Assembly: GCA_025175895.1 (NCBI GenBank)
Contig: CM045989.1
Location: forward strand, 17,105,928 to 17,169,927
Source of the DNA: Wurfbainia villosa
Lineage: Eukaryota; Streptophyta; Magnoliopsida; Zingiberales; Zingiberaceae
Direction of reading: 5' to 3'
DNA length: 64,000 bases
Position 1 is the stretch's first letter; every line of letters starts with the position of its first letter. Made by a program: the position numbers and the translations under genes. A model generated the notes under the pieces. It saw nothing but the letters and a program-made list of their open reading frames with translations, did no database searches and was not told where the DNA came from. Of the stretch, positions 44,986 to 58,259 are shown in pieces.

Positions 44986-47060
44986 TGTAAAATACCAAAA
45001 AAAAAAAATAATAATAAAATAATGCTTGTTAATTAGGAAAATACCCTATGGAATTTTCCAGATTTTTTTAGAAATTTTCCTGGACTTCAATGGAAATTTC
45101 TAAAATATTTTTGGAGAAAGATTTAATAGGCGTATAGGATTGGACCCGACCCGATCCGTTGGACCCGATCCGTTTTAATTGGGTCTGACCATTTAACTCG
45201 TGTAACGCTCAGGCGACGTTACTTAAATCACGACTTTTCTTTTTCTTTCCCAGTCGTGATTTCATCGCTTCACCGCGGGCTCTCTCCCTCTTTCGATCGC
45301 GACTCCTCTCCGTGCTCACCGCTGCCGACAAGCCACCGTCAGGCTCACTCGCCTCGCCGCGTGCTCTCATCGCCGCCGGGTCACCGTCCCCACGCCGCCG
45401 CCACCGCAAGATGGATCACCACGCCGCTTGGTGTCGATCCAAATTAATCGTCGCGCTGCTACCGATCGCCTCCCTCTTTGTCTCTGAATCGACCAGTGGA
45501 TGAGCTCCTTCTCTCGGTGGGAGATCCGATTGGAGGGCATTCCGATCCCTTTTCCCCGGCTCTTGACAACACCTTTGCGGGAGCCAATCGACGGTGTGAT
45601 CGCTGTGACAGAGCTGCCGCCGCAGGTCACACGGTGGTCGCCGGAGTAAGGTTAGGGCACGCTTCTTGGTTGGTTTCCAGTTGATCCTTTCCATCTCAGG
45701 TTATGGGTTTTTTTCACGCGAATAACCCAACGACGTCATTGCGGGTGGTCGTTCCCAGCCGGAGGAGCGGTTCCGATGAACTGAGCAAGATGGGAGATGC
45801 CAATCACAGGTATATCTCGAACTATCTTCTTTTTTTTTCATAAGATGTTGTTTGGGTTCGGTTAATTGCCGTGTGAGGTGGATTTGGGGGGGCTGTGAGT
45901 TGGAGGGTGGACGGCTGTGAGCAGGGGAAATTGTCGGTTGTGCGATTGTGATCAAGGAGAGTGCCACCTATGAAGGTGTGGCTTTGTCGGAGTGGTGATA
46001 GGGCAGTGACATTTTGTTTCATGTTGGACTGCCCAGTGAACAACTTGATCGGAGAAGTGGACTAAGCTGAGGATTTGGGGAGGATTGTCACCGATCAAGC
46101 TGTGGAATCGCTCTTAGCAGCCTTGATTCAATTACTACTGTGTCGCAGCAGTGCCCTGTGGTTCTGGCTGCACGACTACGAGTGGAATAGAAAATATGTG
46201 CTGGTGTTAATTACATATTTCTCGGTGTATATGGTTGTTAGCAAATGGATTTGTGAGGTTATGTTTTGACCGACTGTGAGTGAGCCGTAAATGGGTCTAT
46301 GGGTGTCAATGTAGATGTTCATAGGCTATGATCGGCTACGAGTTGAGGTTTGATCATGTAGGGTTGTCATATTTTATATCTGTATAGTGCGTGGGTGAAG
46401 CCCTATTTATGTTGCGAGTGGATTTGTGAACTCGGTTAATTATGTTAATAAATGGTCAAGTCTGGCTAATTGGGGTTTCTAAATCGTATTCGATAAGGGA
46501 TACGGATATATGGATAACGTAGTAGCTAATCATACTATTGATGTATGCTTTCACTGAATGATAATTGATGATATTTGCAGGACGTGGATACGAGACGGGT
46601 CCACGGCCGTGAGGAGTTTATTACTACGAGCAATGACAGCAGGTGTGTAATTTCCTACCTGGTCCGGGTAGATGTATTGCATTCAGATTTAGTCATAGAT
46701 ATTAGCATGTTAGGTGTTCATATTACCATGACCCTACTCTTATTATCGTATGCTTGATCTTATCGTTGGATTTATTTATGCTCAATTGTTGATATCACAT
46801 ATACCCTATCATGATTTAGGAGTTATAGATGTGATGTAAATTGACCTAGATGTTTAGTAGGGTGTAAATGTTAGTACGGGGGATGACCCAATTTATAAAT
46901 TGGAAAAAAGGTCATCTATGGGTAGGTAATGCCCTAAATGTAGGAATTATTTCCAATATCCGTATGTTGCATTCTGTTACCAACCATGAGTTGTGTAATG
47001 GTTAAGTGAAGGGTGATTAGAGTGTCGCTGTGGACCGGTGGTCTCAGCTTGATATGATTA

Positions 47061-47335
47061 GTCGAGTACGACTCTCTATCGGATAGAGAGTGCGTCGATC
47101 AGTCGAGTAGGACTCTCTATTGGAGAGAGGGTTATGATCAGTCGAGTACGACTCTCTATTGGAGAGAGAGTTATGATCAGTCGAGTACGACTCTCTACAG
47201 GATAGAGAGTGCATTGATCAGTTGAGTACGACTCTCTACAGGATAGAGAGTCCATCAATCTGTTGAGTACAACTCTCTACAGGATAGAGAATATTGATTA
47301 GATGGGTATGACTCTTTGTTGAACAGAGAGTCTGT
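47061..47335 (+). repeat. Seven-unit 40-bp hairpin repeat in F LTR
   Basis: Units start at about 47061, 47102, 47141, 47180, 47221, 47262 and 47302. Each contains ACTCTCTA-loop-TAGAGAGT or a close variant, preceded by CAGTCGAGTACG. Four units are visible in the 3' LTR before the window ends. Confidence 0.85.
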
Positions 47336-47806
47336 GGTAGATGGTTGTACGTGTGACAGCATACTCATGTCATTTGCATGCATTCTGACGACATAGTCTC
47401 CCTTGGGGGTTGAGAGAGTCGTCAGTCATCTTGCCTCCCAGAGCACTCCCCGAGGAGTAACTGGTGTGAGGGCAGAGCATTTGTTGTGCCACACTCTACC
47501 ACTATATACGGTGGTAGTTGGAGTTGCGTGCAGTTGTCCTGGGTGCATGGTACTCGACCACTCATTGGTAGTGTTAGTCTGAGTGGCCAGCAGCAAGGAC
47601 CCCCGTTGTGTAGCGAGCTCTTTACGCTCATATGCTACTTGATCATACTGCCCACTTAGCCACTCTATAGCAGTGGTTGGTGTGAGTTGGGACAGTTGTC
47701 ATGTCGTGCCACCTAGGCCACACTGGGGTCGTGGTAGCGAGTAGGGGTGAGCAGGCATGACCATGCATGCTGCATTGCCGTATCTGATGGCACTTTGCAT
47801 ATTACC

Positions 47807-47819
47807 ATATATATATATA

Positions 47820-47900
<81 letters not shown>
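47807..47900 (+). repeat. TA dinucleotide microsatellite
   Basis: About 45 TA units with one TTTA interruption near 47822. Frames running through it translate to Ile/Tyr repeats and are not genes. Confidence 0.95.
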
Positions 47901-47902
<2 letters not shown>

Positions 47903-48769
47903 ATGGTTGAGATTAATATATATATGGATACAGTCTATATATATATGATTATTGTGATGTTGCATTTGATTGTACTATGCTTATTGCATTTGGGTGTACA
48001 TCATATTCATGCATGTCTCTTGCATTTGTTATACGATTGTGTCGGATATTGGTATGTGTTGGACAGACCATTAGATACCTTGACCTGTAGCTAGAGTATA
48101 TTTTAGGTTGATCTACTCTTCCTGTTATATATATATATGTTGGATATATGTTCAGGTTGGATCAGAGTAGCGTAGCAGACTTCAGGTATGTCTGCATTTT
48201 TATGTTGTTTATTTGGTTAGTCGGTATATGTTTATATTTATATACTATGCTGATATACCTATTGTACCTCTAGAGTTTGTTGTTGAAAATACATGTGATA
48301 TGACATATATACATGTTTTTCTATTACCTGCTGAGTTTTACTCACCACCCCCCACGGACCCTGGGTTTTCTGTCACCCAGGTAATAGGTAGAAGACTTCG
48401 TGACGACTTGAAGCATCGCCGGCTGACATCGTCTCATATCACCTCCGAGGCTCCCGTGTGTTTTGGGCTTTCCGTTCGTTGTGCATTGTATTTTGGAGTT
48501 TTTGTGATGTATATGTTGTATATTCAGATTTTGTCGAGGTTTCGTGTTGTTGTGGTGTGTTAGTCATACTGGTATGCATGTGTGGGATTGTTGTATTGTT
48601 GTGGTATGTTTTCCGCTGTGTTTTTGTGTAGTTGTTGTATTGTTATATATATATTGTTGTTATTGTGGGCCTACGGGCCTTGTATTAACCCGAAATGTTG
48701 CCACGTACAGGGGAGGTGCCGTCCGTTTGATTTTCGGCTCGGTATGCTCTTGGGGCGTGACAACTTTAG

Positions 48770-48787
48770 TGGTATCAGAGCCCAAGG
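48770..48787 (+). promoter_or_regulatory. F primer-binding site
   Basis: TGGTATCAGAGCCCAAGG is an initiator-Met tRNA match seven bases after the LTR end. Confidence 0.85.
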
Positions 48788-48979
48788 TTCTGCGATGCCA
48801 TACAATGTTGTTTTTGTGTCGAGTCTTGGATTCTCGGGAGTCGATTTATTCGGTTTTGGTTGTTCGAGATGAGATGGACAGTGGCCTGAGCTCCAAGCAG
48901 CACGAGGTAAGAATTTCTGAAAAAACAACTTATGGTTTAGTAGATATTTATCTAAACTTGATTAGTAGGTGTATACAAT

Positions 48980-51561
48980 ATAGTTATGACACCTGTGCAG
49001 ACTTGTAGTAGGGGTCGTCCACTGAGGCGACCAACCGGAGTGACCTTTAGGGTTTATACTCCCGGTTATGTTGGCTATGCATTTAGATGCTTATACCAGG
49101 GAGTAACCTGTAGTGTGTTGGTTATTGTTCGAAACCATGGTATGGGTTGACCACGGGATCGACCTGTTGAGTCTTTGAGTCTTGAACCTGTGTCGAGAAG
49201 GTAATTTACCTTTGAGAGGCGACTGATACCGAGTCGAAAAATAGGGGTCAAGTCGTCACATTTATTATGGAAATCAGAGACTACAGTCTTAGAGATTTCC
49301 ACTAACAGTATTAGTCAGATCATTACCTGTTGGGTAATGGACAAGACAAATTGTCTATTATTGATGCAGATAGCGGAAGGCTAGGTTATGGTGTTTCATA
49401 GGGATTTTATCCCTGAGTTGTTCGTACTGAGTTGTATAACCTTGAGGGTACTTTTAAGTACTTAACTCATGTTATACCGAGAAAGTAGAGTTATTTGCAT
49501 ACCATTATCGGGGTCAAGCCGGTATTTGGTGATAAATGCAGAAAATAATCTTCGGGAAATAATACATCACTTGATCATGGTTTAGTGATGTTGAAAGAGA
49601 GTATTTCCCCATGTCACTTTTAGTGACGCATTATAAGGAATTCTTGAGCTTCAAGAAAGGGTGATCGGTCAGTAATAGTGTACTGTGCAGAGTCGTGAGA
49701 CTTGCAGAGGTTACGACCACCTAATAGCTCAAGAAGATGAATGGATATTTTAAGCCACCTATGGTTGTTGGCTTACTGTTGGGTTAAGATGACGGGATCT
49801 TCTACCAGATCTTGTCGGAAGATGTTGGATTGAGACAGGAGTTTAGAAATGACTCCGTACAAGGGTTTAAGAGTTGGAGACCGATAAGCAAATATTGTAG
49901 GTCAACTTAATAGAGCCAGAAGTTTCCGACTGTTAGATAAAAGGAGCAAGATTGGAGTTATAGGCTTTGAGCTATTTTCCGATTATAGAAGACCAATCGC
50001 AGATCATCAGAAGGTTCTTGTGGATATCAGCAAAATCAGAACAAAGACTTCGAAGGGATTGTGTGCGTGCAGTGCAGATCACGAAGACACGTGAAGCCAG
50101 ATTATCTGTTGGAGCAGTTCAGCGGTTACTATTGTTGAGCAACCAGTACAGTGGAGGGTGTACCTTGAAGATCCAGTTGAAGACAATCGATGGTGTTCTG
50201 GGAGGAAGATGCATCATCTCGACAACAGAAATTAGCATAGAGGATTGGGTTATCTTATCAGCATCAATCTACTACCTCAGGCGTGGTTGGAGTTCTTTGA
50301 TACTCTCCTTCAGCAGAGATTAGCACAGAAGCAGCATCAGCAGAAGACATTATAGAAGACTCAGCAGACAACAACAAGCAGTTACCTCCAGATGTGTTTT
50401 GCTTAGTGCAGAAGAGAGAGTATACGACGATGGTCGTATTTATTTAGTATTCTACAGTTGCAGCTCGTAGAATTAAGTGATGAGATCAGATGGTCTAAGA
50501 AAAATCCCCACGGCATTCGTCGCAGAAATGTGACCGCTTTGTCACGAACTGTTGGATCTGATCTGGTTCTCTTCGGAGAAAGGCCGAGACCTGCGTGGAG
50601 CCTTTTGGATCGGATCAACAGATATTTGATCGTTCAGGGTATTACTCTAGTTTTACCCTCTGGATTAATATATTGAGAGATACTTGTAGTTTACAGGTAT
50701 CTTTGTCTAGAACATTCTTAGTTGGATTAGAAGGGTCCTTTACATCGACTTGTGGGTCGGTGGTATCTCTACCGTTTGGTGAGATGTGGATCAACAATTA
50801 AGAAGTCAAGGGATGCCCTTAGACTCGGATAGACATATCTTTGCTGAAGACATATCCTTACGGATGGTCAAGTTGTTGAGATTAAAGTATGATTATGTCT
50901 CTCAGATGTGCGTATAATCCGAGAGCAATCGGATGTAGTTTCAGATGAACTCCTAGCCTTGTTGTTGCATAGGCAAGTGGAGTAAGCGATCGAAATGATT
51001 GTGGAAATAATTCTGATATCGAAGATCACAGACCGAGTGATAATTTTGTTGTTATCAGTGTTGTTAAACACTATAAAAGAATTGGAATAACGTGAGTTTC
51101 GATTATAGGAGATGTTGGAGGGGATATTTATCTATCCCAGTATTCCTCCTTGAGAAGATCCGAAACTCTTTGTTGAAAGAGAGATGGACCATTGAAATTA
51201 TGCATCGATTATCGATGATGGAATACAGTAGTTTTCGTGATGAATATCCTCCGTTGGGGATAGATGATCTGTTTAGATCAATAAAGGACACCTGTGTAAA
51301 CTCTAAGGTTGATTTGCGACTGGAGCATTGACATGGTAATGACATGGTGTCATACAATTATCAGTGTCGTGATGATTAAAATATATCATCAGTGTAGAGT
51401 AAAGACAATGCAGGTGTGTTAAGACGACAATTTCATACTTGGTATAAATTGTTATGAGTTGTGATTAAGTTGCTAGACTAATTAATGATTTAGTCGTCAC
51501 TGGATTGGAGAATCGTGTAACCTGAACACGATAGGATCCTTTTGTAGTTGTTAGAGTTGCG
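48980..51561 (+). pseudogene. pol: Broken F gag, protease region and RT start
   Basis: Most of this stretch has no frame longer than about 150 codons. A Gag-like start near 48998 reads TCSRGRPLRRPTGVTFR. At 50064-50105 one frame reads CVQCRSRRHVKPDY, a zinc knuckle with its last cysteine lost. Near 51240-51330 EYPPLGIDDLFRSIKDTCVN and SKVDLR match the start of gypsy RT (YPLPRIDDLFDQL...FSKIDLR). Everything between is too decayed to place. G interrupts at 51561. Confidence 0.6.
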
Positions 51562-53184
51562 TGTTAGTATGAGCCCTTAGTGCCAATTATGAGATGATTG
51601 GTGAGGGAGACTTTTGTATTATATTCTTGCATTAATAAAGGCAAAGATTGATTATTATATTTCTTTATGCGTGTGCTAGCTAAATAAATATAATAATGCC
51701 CATGAATAGTAGGTTGTTATCTACAGTATATCAATTGGTAGAATTGATTATGAGAAGCTGTAGAGAACACTATTCTTAAATATTCCTAGTCGAGTATTGT
51801 ATTAATAGACAAGGGCTATATTGATACATTGAGACTAGCATGTAGGTCAATGGATGACTTGATCTCACAAGTCATGGATATGTGATATCACATTGATACA
51901 TGGGTATATATATTGGAGACTATATATACTGAATTGACCCACCATGAGAAAGTATCATGGATTGTTATATGAGTGTCATATACTTTCTCATGTGACTATT
52001 GGTATGAATAGTCCTTAGACCTGAAGTCACTACGGTTCCCTACATAAGGAGTTATGTACTTTGGTATCGTCTAACGTCACACCATAATTGGGTGACTATA
52101 ACGGCGATCACTGAGTATGTAACGAATTATGCGGAGGGATGTGAGTGATGTAGATGTGATCTATCCCTCCCATATGACGGGAGTGATATCTTTGGCCTCT
52201 TGATAGAGTAGGACCACGAAATGCATGACCATGCTCAAATGAGTCAATATGAGATATTGAGCTCATTTGTTTGAGTGAGTCTACTTGGGGATCAAGAAAC
52301 ATAAAGATTGATAAGAGGGTGACACGGTCTATGCCTCATTGATCGATCTGAGATATCAAGGATAGAAGGACATTGTCATATGATAATAGTCACGGAAGAG
52401 GTTGTTGGATCTCGACATTCTCATCACTTGGGTAGCAATGATGTATTGCTAGATGCCGCTCATTGCTTATGTATCTAAAATGGTTTTGGATACATTGCCA
52501 ATGTTATGAGAGCCTATAGGGTCACACACAAAGAACATATTATTTTGGAGAGGAAATCATTTTGGTTTGACTAAAATGAATTATTAGTTAATTGGATTAA
52601 CTAGAATGAGTAAGACTCATTACTTGGCTAAATTTGAGTTGGACTCAAATTGGTTTATGTTGAGTTAGACTCAAGTCAAACCAAGAGAAGAAGGCTAAAA
52701 TGAATAATACACGAATTAATAATATAATACATGAATTAATAAATGGGGTTTTAAATGGGATTTAAAACTCCTTAATGTGCATTTAATTGACTTCCTTTCT
52801 TTTACCATGAAGAATAAGGAAGTGCATTTAATGTCTCATTAAGGTGTATTATGGTTGCTTCTTCTTCTTCAACATGGACAATAAAAAAGAAAATTAGATT
52901 TTATTTTTTTTCGTTCACAACACAAGAGGGCCAAGTATAGAGTGGAAAAGTGAGACCTTGGAGTGGTTGCTAGCACAACTAAAAGGGCTTACCTCTTCTC
53001 TCCAAGATCGTGTGTGTGTGTGCAAGTGTTGCTGACTGGAATTCGAAGGGCAAGCTTCGAAGGTAATCTCGATTCCTATAGGATAGAATCGATAATTGAA
53101 ACGAGTATATTTTTTTTGCTTGGATCTCTGGAGGGATCCTAAGTTTTCTGCTGCGAATTTTGTTTATCGCTCGGGATCCCTACA
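51562..53184 (+). repeat. G 5' LTR
   Basis: It is 1623 bp, TGTTAGTATGAGCCC to GATCCCTACA. It matches 58260-59888. Confidence 0.95.
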
Positions 53185-53185
53185 G

Positions 53186-53200
53186 TGGTATCAGAGCCAC
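53186..53200 (+). promoter_or_regulatory. G primer-binding site
   Basis: TGGTATCAGAGCCAC, one base after the LTR. Confidence 0.9.
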
Positions 53201-54306
53201 TTGTAAAAAAAAATGTACACATTTGTTTTTGTGTTTTATGTGATATAAACATGAGATTAGTTTTATTATGTTTTTTTTGCCAACTCGGTATATATCCGAG
53301 TTGATTTAGCTAAGCAGATAGTCTACCGAGTGGGCTGAATCAAGTCGGATGGTGCCAACTCGGTCTATGTCCGAGTTGATTTAGCCAAGCAGATAATCTG
53401 CCGAGTGGGCTGAATCATGTCGGATGGTGCCGACTACGTGTCCGAAGTTGATTTAGCTGCGATGGTCCGCCAAGTGGGTCGGTTCAACTCGGGCAAAGGC
53501 TGAACACACCCGCCATCCGAGGTCTCGGGTTCATAGAGATGGACACTCATAAGATGAATTAACAAAAATTTGTGGGGCGCCGCCTTCACCCGCAAGGGGC
53601 GCCGCTTTGATGCTATCCCTAGGGTAACCAATCGATTTTCTCATTGGCTTGAGAAATCGTAGAATAAGGGCCATAACCATGTCACGTTTAGCGTATATGT
53701 GATATATTTTGTGTGTATGTGATGCATGCTAGATAATATGTTATCTTAAAATTAAGTCAAATGAATATGCCTACCAAAGTTTGGTACTCATAAACTACCT
53801 CGATCATTTGTGTTGGGTTTGCCAAAGCAAAGCAACAAGATTTTATCTTGGTAGAGTGCGAGAGGACAATTGTGATGTCCTGCTATCAAACTTTAGATGA
53901 GACTTCACTAAGTGTCTCAATTAGATTGAGAAATACTTAGAGGCATTTCCTAATAGTTAGGAGACACGGATAAGAGAACATTTATACTAAGTCTTCATTA
54001 GCCAAAGCTAACTCAAGATGATGTATAATGTGAATCTTGATCCTTTATTCCAAGAGTTGCATACGATGCAATTGGTAAAATGTTACCTACCTAGTGATAC
54101 TAAATCTTGGGCGATTAGCCAAAGCTAACTCAAGGTGAGGTATGATGTGGATCTTGTCCCACATGAACTTGAAGCTCAATAGAATCGTATGACTAGCTCC
54201 TATTGAAGCTAAGGGAATCAGTGGGAGTCTCATTTAATTAAAGGCCTAATTAAATGATTTCAGATATAATACTCATTTTTGCATATCATTTCTGTTGTAG
54301 ATTACT
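53201..54306 (+). other. G 5' leader with 75-bp hairpin repeats
   Basis: No frame is supported. At 53281 and 53356 (75 bp apart) the hairpin CAACTCGG-loop-CCGAGTTG occurs, with a degraded third copy near 53431. Between them GATTTAGC and GCTGAATC can also pair. An AGCCAAAGCTAACTCAAG sequence recurs near 54000 and 54117. Confidence 0.65.
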
Positions 54307-57300
54307 ATGTCTTCAAATATGTCAAATACCCTCTCTCAAGGACGGTCCTTGAGAAGGACAAGCTCAATGGAGCAAACTTCATTGACTGGTTCAGAAATTT
54401 GAGAATAGTTCTCAAACAGGAGCGGAAACTCTATGTCCTAGAGAAACCCATTTCTGAACCACCCGCCAATAATGCTACTCGTGCAGATAAGGATGCATAC
54501 AAGAAGCATCAAGATGATGCATTAGATGCATCATGCCTTGTGCTTGCAACCATGAACTCTGAGCTTCAGAAGCAACATGAGAACATGGATGCCTTCGATA
54601 TGGTTGCACACTTGAAGCAACTATATCAAGGGCTGGCGAGGCACGAGAGATCTGAGGTATCTAAGGCATTATTTTCATGCAAAATGCAAGAAGGAACACC
54701 CGTAAGAACTCATGTACTCAAGGTGATTGGGTATGTTGAGAACCTTGAAAGATTGGGGTTTCCTTTAGGCCAAGAGTTGGCCACTGACCTTGTTCTATAT
54801 TCGCTGCCTAGAGGCTTTAGTCAATTTGTCATGAATTATTTACATCAGTGAAATTGACAAACCATTGCCTGAGCTCTTAAGCATGTTGAGAACTGCTGAG
54901 AGCAATCTTAAGAAGATGCAACCTGGTACTAATGATGTACTTATGGTTAAAAAGGGCAAGGGCAAGAAAAAGTCTGAAGGCAAGGGTAAGACCCAGAATA
55001 AAGATAAGGACAAAGCATTGAAGCCTAAAGGTGGGGTGGCCAAGGAAGGGACTTGCTTCCACTGCAAGGAAGATGGACATTGGAAGAGGAACTGCAAAAA
55101 GTACCTCGAGGAAGTTCAGAAGAAGAAAGGAAGTGAGACTTCCACTTCAGGTATACATGTTATAGAAGTCAATCTATCTATTTCTTCCTCATGGGTATTG
55201 GATACCGGTTGTGCTTCTCACATTTGTACCAATGTGCAGGGCTTGAGAAGAAGTAGATCTTTGACAAAAGGAGAAGTGGACCTACGTGTTGGCAATGGCG
55301 CAAGAGTTGCTTCTATAGCTGTAGGAACATATTTCTTATCATTATCAAGTGGTTTAATTCTAGAACTTGAAGAGTGTTATTTCGTACCTGTAATAACTAA
55401 GAACATTATGTCTATATTTTGTTTGGACAAGAAAGGTTTTTCATTTATAATTAAGGACAAGTGTTGTTCTGTATATTTAAATGAAATGTTCTATTGCAGT
55501 GCACACTTGATGAATGGACTCTATGTTCTAGACCTCGAAAACCCAGTCTATAACATAAATACCAAACGATTCAAATCTAATCATTTGAATCAAACATATC
55601 TTTGGCATTGTCGCTTGGGTCACATAAATGAGAGTCGCATAGCCCAGCTCCATAAGGATGGATTACTGGACTCATTTGATTTTGAATCATATGAGGTATG
55701 TGAATCTTGTCTTTTAGGCAAGATGACCAAGACTCCATTTAGTGGACAAGGCGAACGAGCGACAGATTTGTTAGGCCTCATACATAGTGATGTATGCGGT
55801 CCTTTCAAAGTCGCAGCCAGAGGAGGTTATCAGTACTTCATCACATTTACTGATGATTTCAGTAGATATGGATATGTGTATCTTATGAGACACAAATCAG
55901 AATCCTTTGAAAAGTTCGAAGAATTCAAGAATGAAGTACAGAACCAACTTGGTAAGAGTATTAAGATGCTTCGATCAGATCGAGGTGGGGAATACCTAAG
56001 CCAAGAGTTTAGTGACTATCTAGTTGAGTGTGGGATAAGATCTCAGTTCACTCCACCTAGAACACCACAGTTGAATGGTGTATCTGAGAGGAGAAATCGT
56101 ACTCTATTAGATATGATACGATCAATGATAAGTCATACAGAACTTCCTCCTTCCTTCTAGGGATATGCTCTAGAGACCGCCGCTTTCACACTTAATCGTG
56201 TTCCTTCTAAGGCAGTCGTAAAGACACCATATGAGATATGGACTGGGAAGAGTCCCAAGATGTCTTTTATGAAGATTTGGGGTTGTGAGGCTTACGTACG
56301 ACGTCAAATATAAGATAAACTAGGCCCCAAATCAGATAGATGCTATTTCGTTGGATATCCCAAGGAAACTAAGGGATATTACTTTTACAACCCCACACAA
56401 GGCAAAGTGTTTGTTGCCAGAAATGGTGTTTTTCTAGAAAGGGAATTTATTTCTAGAAAAATAAGTGGGAGTAAAATTGATCTTGAAGAAGTTCAAGATA
56501 CACAAAATAGCACTTATACCTTAATGGAACAAGAACAATCATCACAAGGAGTTGTGATACAACCTTCTTCAGGTAGACCAATCTCTACACAGGTCTGATA
56601 GGATACGTCATCAACCTGAGAGATATTCTTTTCTCTTGGATGATAACGATGGTATCATGCTTGATGAGCCGACATCCTATCAGGAAGCTATAATGAGCCC
56701 AGATTCTGAGAAATGGCTTGAGGCCATGAGATCCGAAATAGAATCCATGTACACTAACCAAGTCTGGACTTTGGTTGATCCACCTAAAGGGGTCAAACAC
56801 ATTGGGTGTAAGTGGGTCTTTAGGAGAAAGACTGACATGGAAGGTAATGTGCATACCTATAAAGGGTGATTGGTAGCAAAAGGATTCAAGCAGATTCATG
56901 GTATTGACTATGATGAAACCTTTTCTCCAGTTGCGATGCTCAAATCCATTCGGATCATGCTTGCTATTGCAGCTTACTATGACTATGAGATCTGACAGAT
57001 GGATGTCAAAACAGCATTTCTTAACGGAAATCTACTCGAGGATGTGTATATGACACAACCTGAGGGTTTTGTCGATCCAAAGGATGCTGGAAAGGTTTGT
57101 AAGTTGTATAGGTCCATTTATGGTTTAAAGCAAGCTTCTAGAAGCTGGAATCTTTGTTTCGATAATGCGATCAAAACGTTTGGTTTCATTAAGAACAAAG
57201 ATGAACCTTGTGTCTACAAGAAGGTTAGTGGGAGCTCAATTGTTTTCCTCATATTGTATGTAGATGACATACTGCTCATTGGAAATGATATCCCTATGTT

Positions 57301-58245
57301 GTAGTCTGTGAAGACTTTGCTTGGGAATTGTTTTTCAATGAAAGACTTAGGTGAAGCAGCCTATATTCTAGGCATCAAGATCTATAGAGATAGATCTAAG
57401 AGATTGCTTGGCTTGAGTCAGAGTACATATGTGGACAAGGTGCTTAAGCGTTTTGCCATGCAGAATTCCAAGAAGGGATTTTTGCCAATGTCACATGGTA
57501 TGAGTCTTTCGAAGACTCAATCTCCCTCTTCTAAGGAGGAGAGAGATCGCATGGATCAGATCCCTTATGCATCAGCTATAGGATCTATCTTGTACGCCAT
57601 GATTTGTACTGCCCCGATGTCTCGTATGCTTTAAGCATGACGAGCAGGTATCAGTCAGATCCCGGTGAATATCACTGGACAGCTGTCAAGAATATTCTTA
57701 AGTACTTGCGAAGGATAAAAGAATATTTCTTGATATTTGGAGGCAATGAGGAGCTAGCTGTAAAGGGTTACAGTGATGCAAGCTTCCAAATTGACAAGGA
57801 TGACTCCAGATCGCAGTCAGGGTATGTATTTTGCTTGAATGGTGGCGCTGTGAGCTGGAAGAGTTCGAAGCAGGACACAGTTGCAGATTCTACAATAGAA
57901 ACCGAGTATATTGCTGCGTCTTCTGTAGCAAAGGAGGTTGTTTGGATCCGAAAGTTTATCACTGAACTTGAGGTGGTTCCTAGCATAGCAGACCCAATAG
58001 ACCTCTATTGTGACAACAATGGGGCTATTGCTCAGGCTAAGGAACCTCGCTCTCATCAGAGGACCAAACACATACTGCGGCGGTATCACCTCATTCAAGA
58101 GATCATCAATAGAGGAGATGTTCAGATATACAAAGTAGACACTGATGCTAACATTGCGGGTCCCTTGACCAAGGCTTTGGCACAGAGGAAGCATGATGGT
58201 CATACTAGGTCACTGGGTCTTAGAGATTACAGTGATTGGCACTAG
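54307..58245 (+). pseudogene. pol: G gag-pol polyprotein, nearly complete but broken
   Basis: Copia order. Gag: DKLNGANFIDWFRNLRIVLK, UBN2 region to 54851, and knuckle CFHCKEDGHWKRNC. Protease SWVLDTGCASHIC near 55190. Integrase: YLWHCRLGHINESR, CESCLLGKMTKTPF, HSDVCGPF, FTDDFSRYGY, RSDRGGEYLSQ. RT: DVKTAFLNG, LYRSIYGLKQASRSW, YVDD at 57257-57268. RNase H: GYSDASFQ, KQDTVADST, YCDNNGAIA, to the stop at 58243-58245. Lesions: frameshifts near 54340, 54845, 56585 and 57612; stops TAG 56158, TAA 56311, TGA 56867, TGA 56993 and TAG 57302. The stops at 56158 and 56993 replace conserved tryptophans. It cannot make the full polyprotein. Confidence 0.95.
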
Positions 58246-58259
58246 TGCTAGTAGGAGAC

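Larger units (their letters stand above)
44986..48762 (+). repeat. F 5' LTR
   Basis: It is 3777 bp, TGTAAAATACC to GGGCGTGACA. It is GC-rich from 45229 to 45700, then AT-rich. It carries a 40-bp hairpin repeat (47061-47330), a TA microsatellite (47807-47900) and intron-like signals. The matching 3' LTR starts at 61758. Confidence 0.9.

Noticed and set aside
45209..45694. Several overlapping frames in the GC-rich part of the F LTR as a host gene
   Set aside because: Stop-free on both strands because of high GC. The matching frames in the 3' LTR have many replacement changes. I keep only the splice-signal idea as a finding.
47061..47335. CRISPR-like array
   Set aside because: The units are imperfect tandem copies with no unique spacers, inside a plant LTR.
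47699..48094. Frames of 60-115 codons with Ile/Tyr repeats
   Set aside because: They run through the TA microsatellite, which has few stops by composition.
54279..54306. Upstream ATG at 54279 as the start of G gag
   Set aside because: The ATG at 54307 (MSSNMSNTLS) fits family starts better; the upstream one is in frame only because of the frameshift near 54340.
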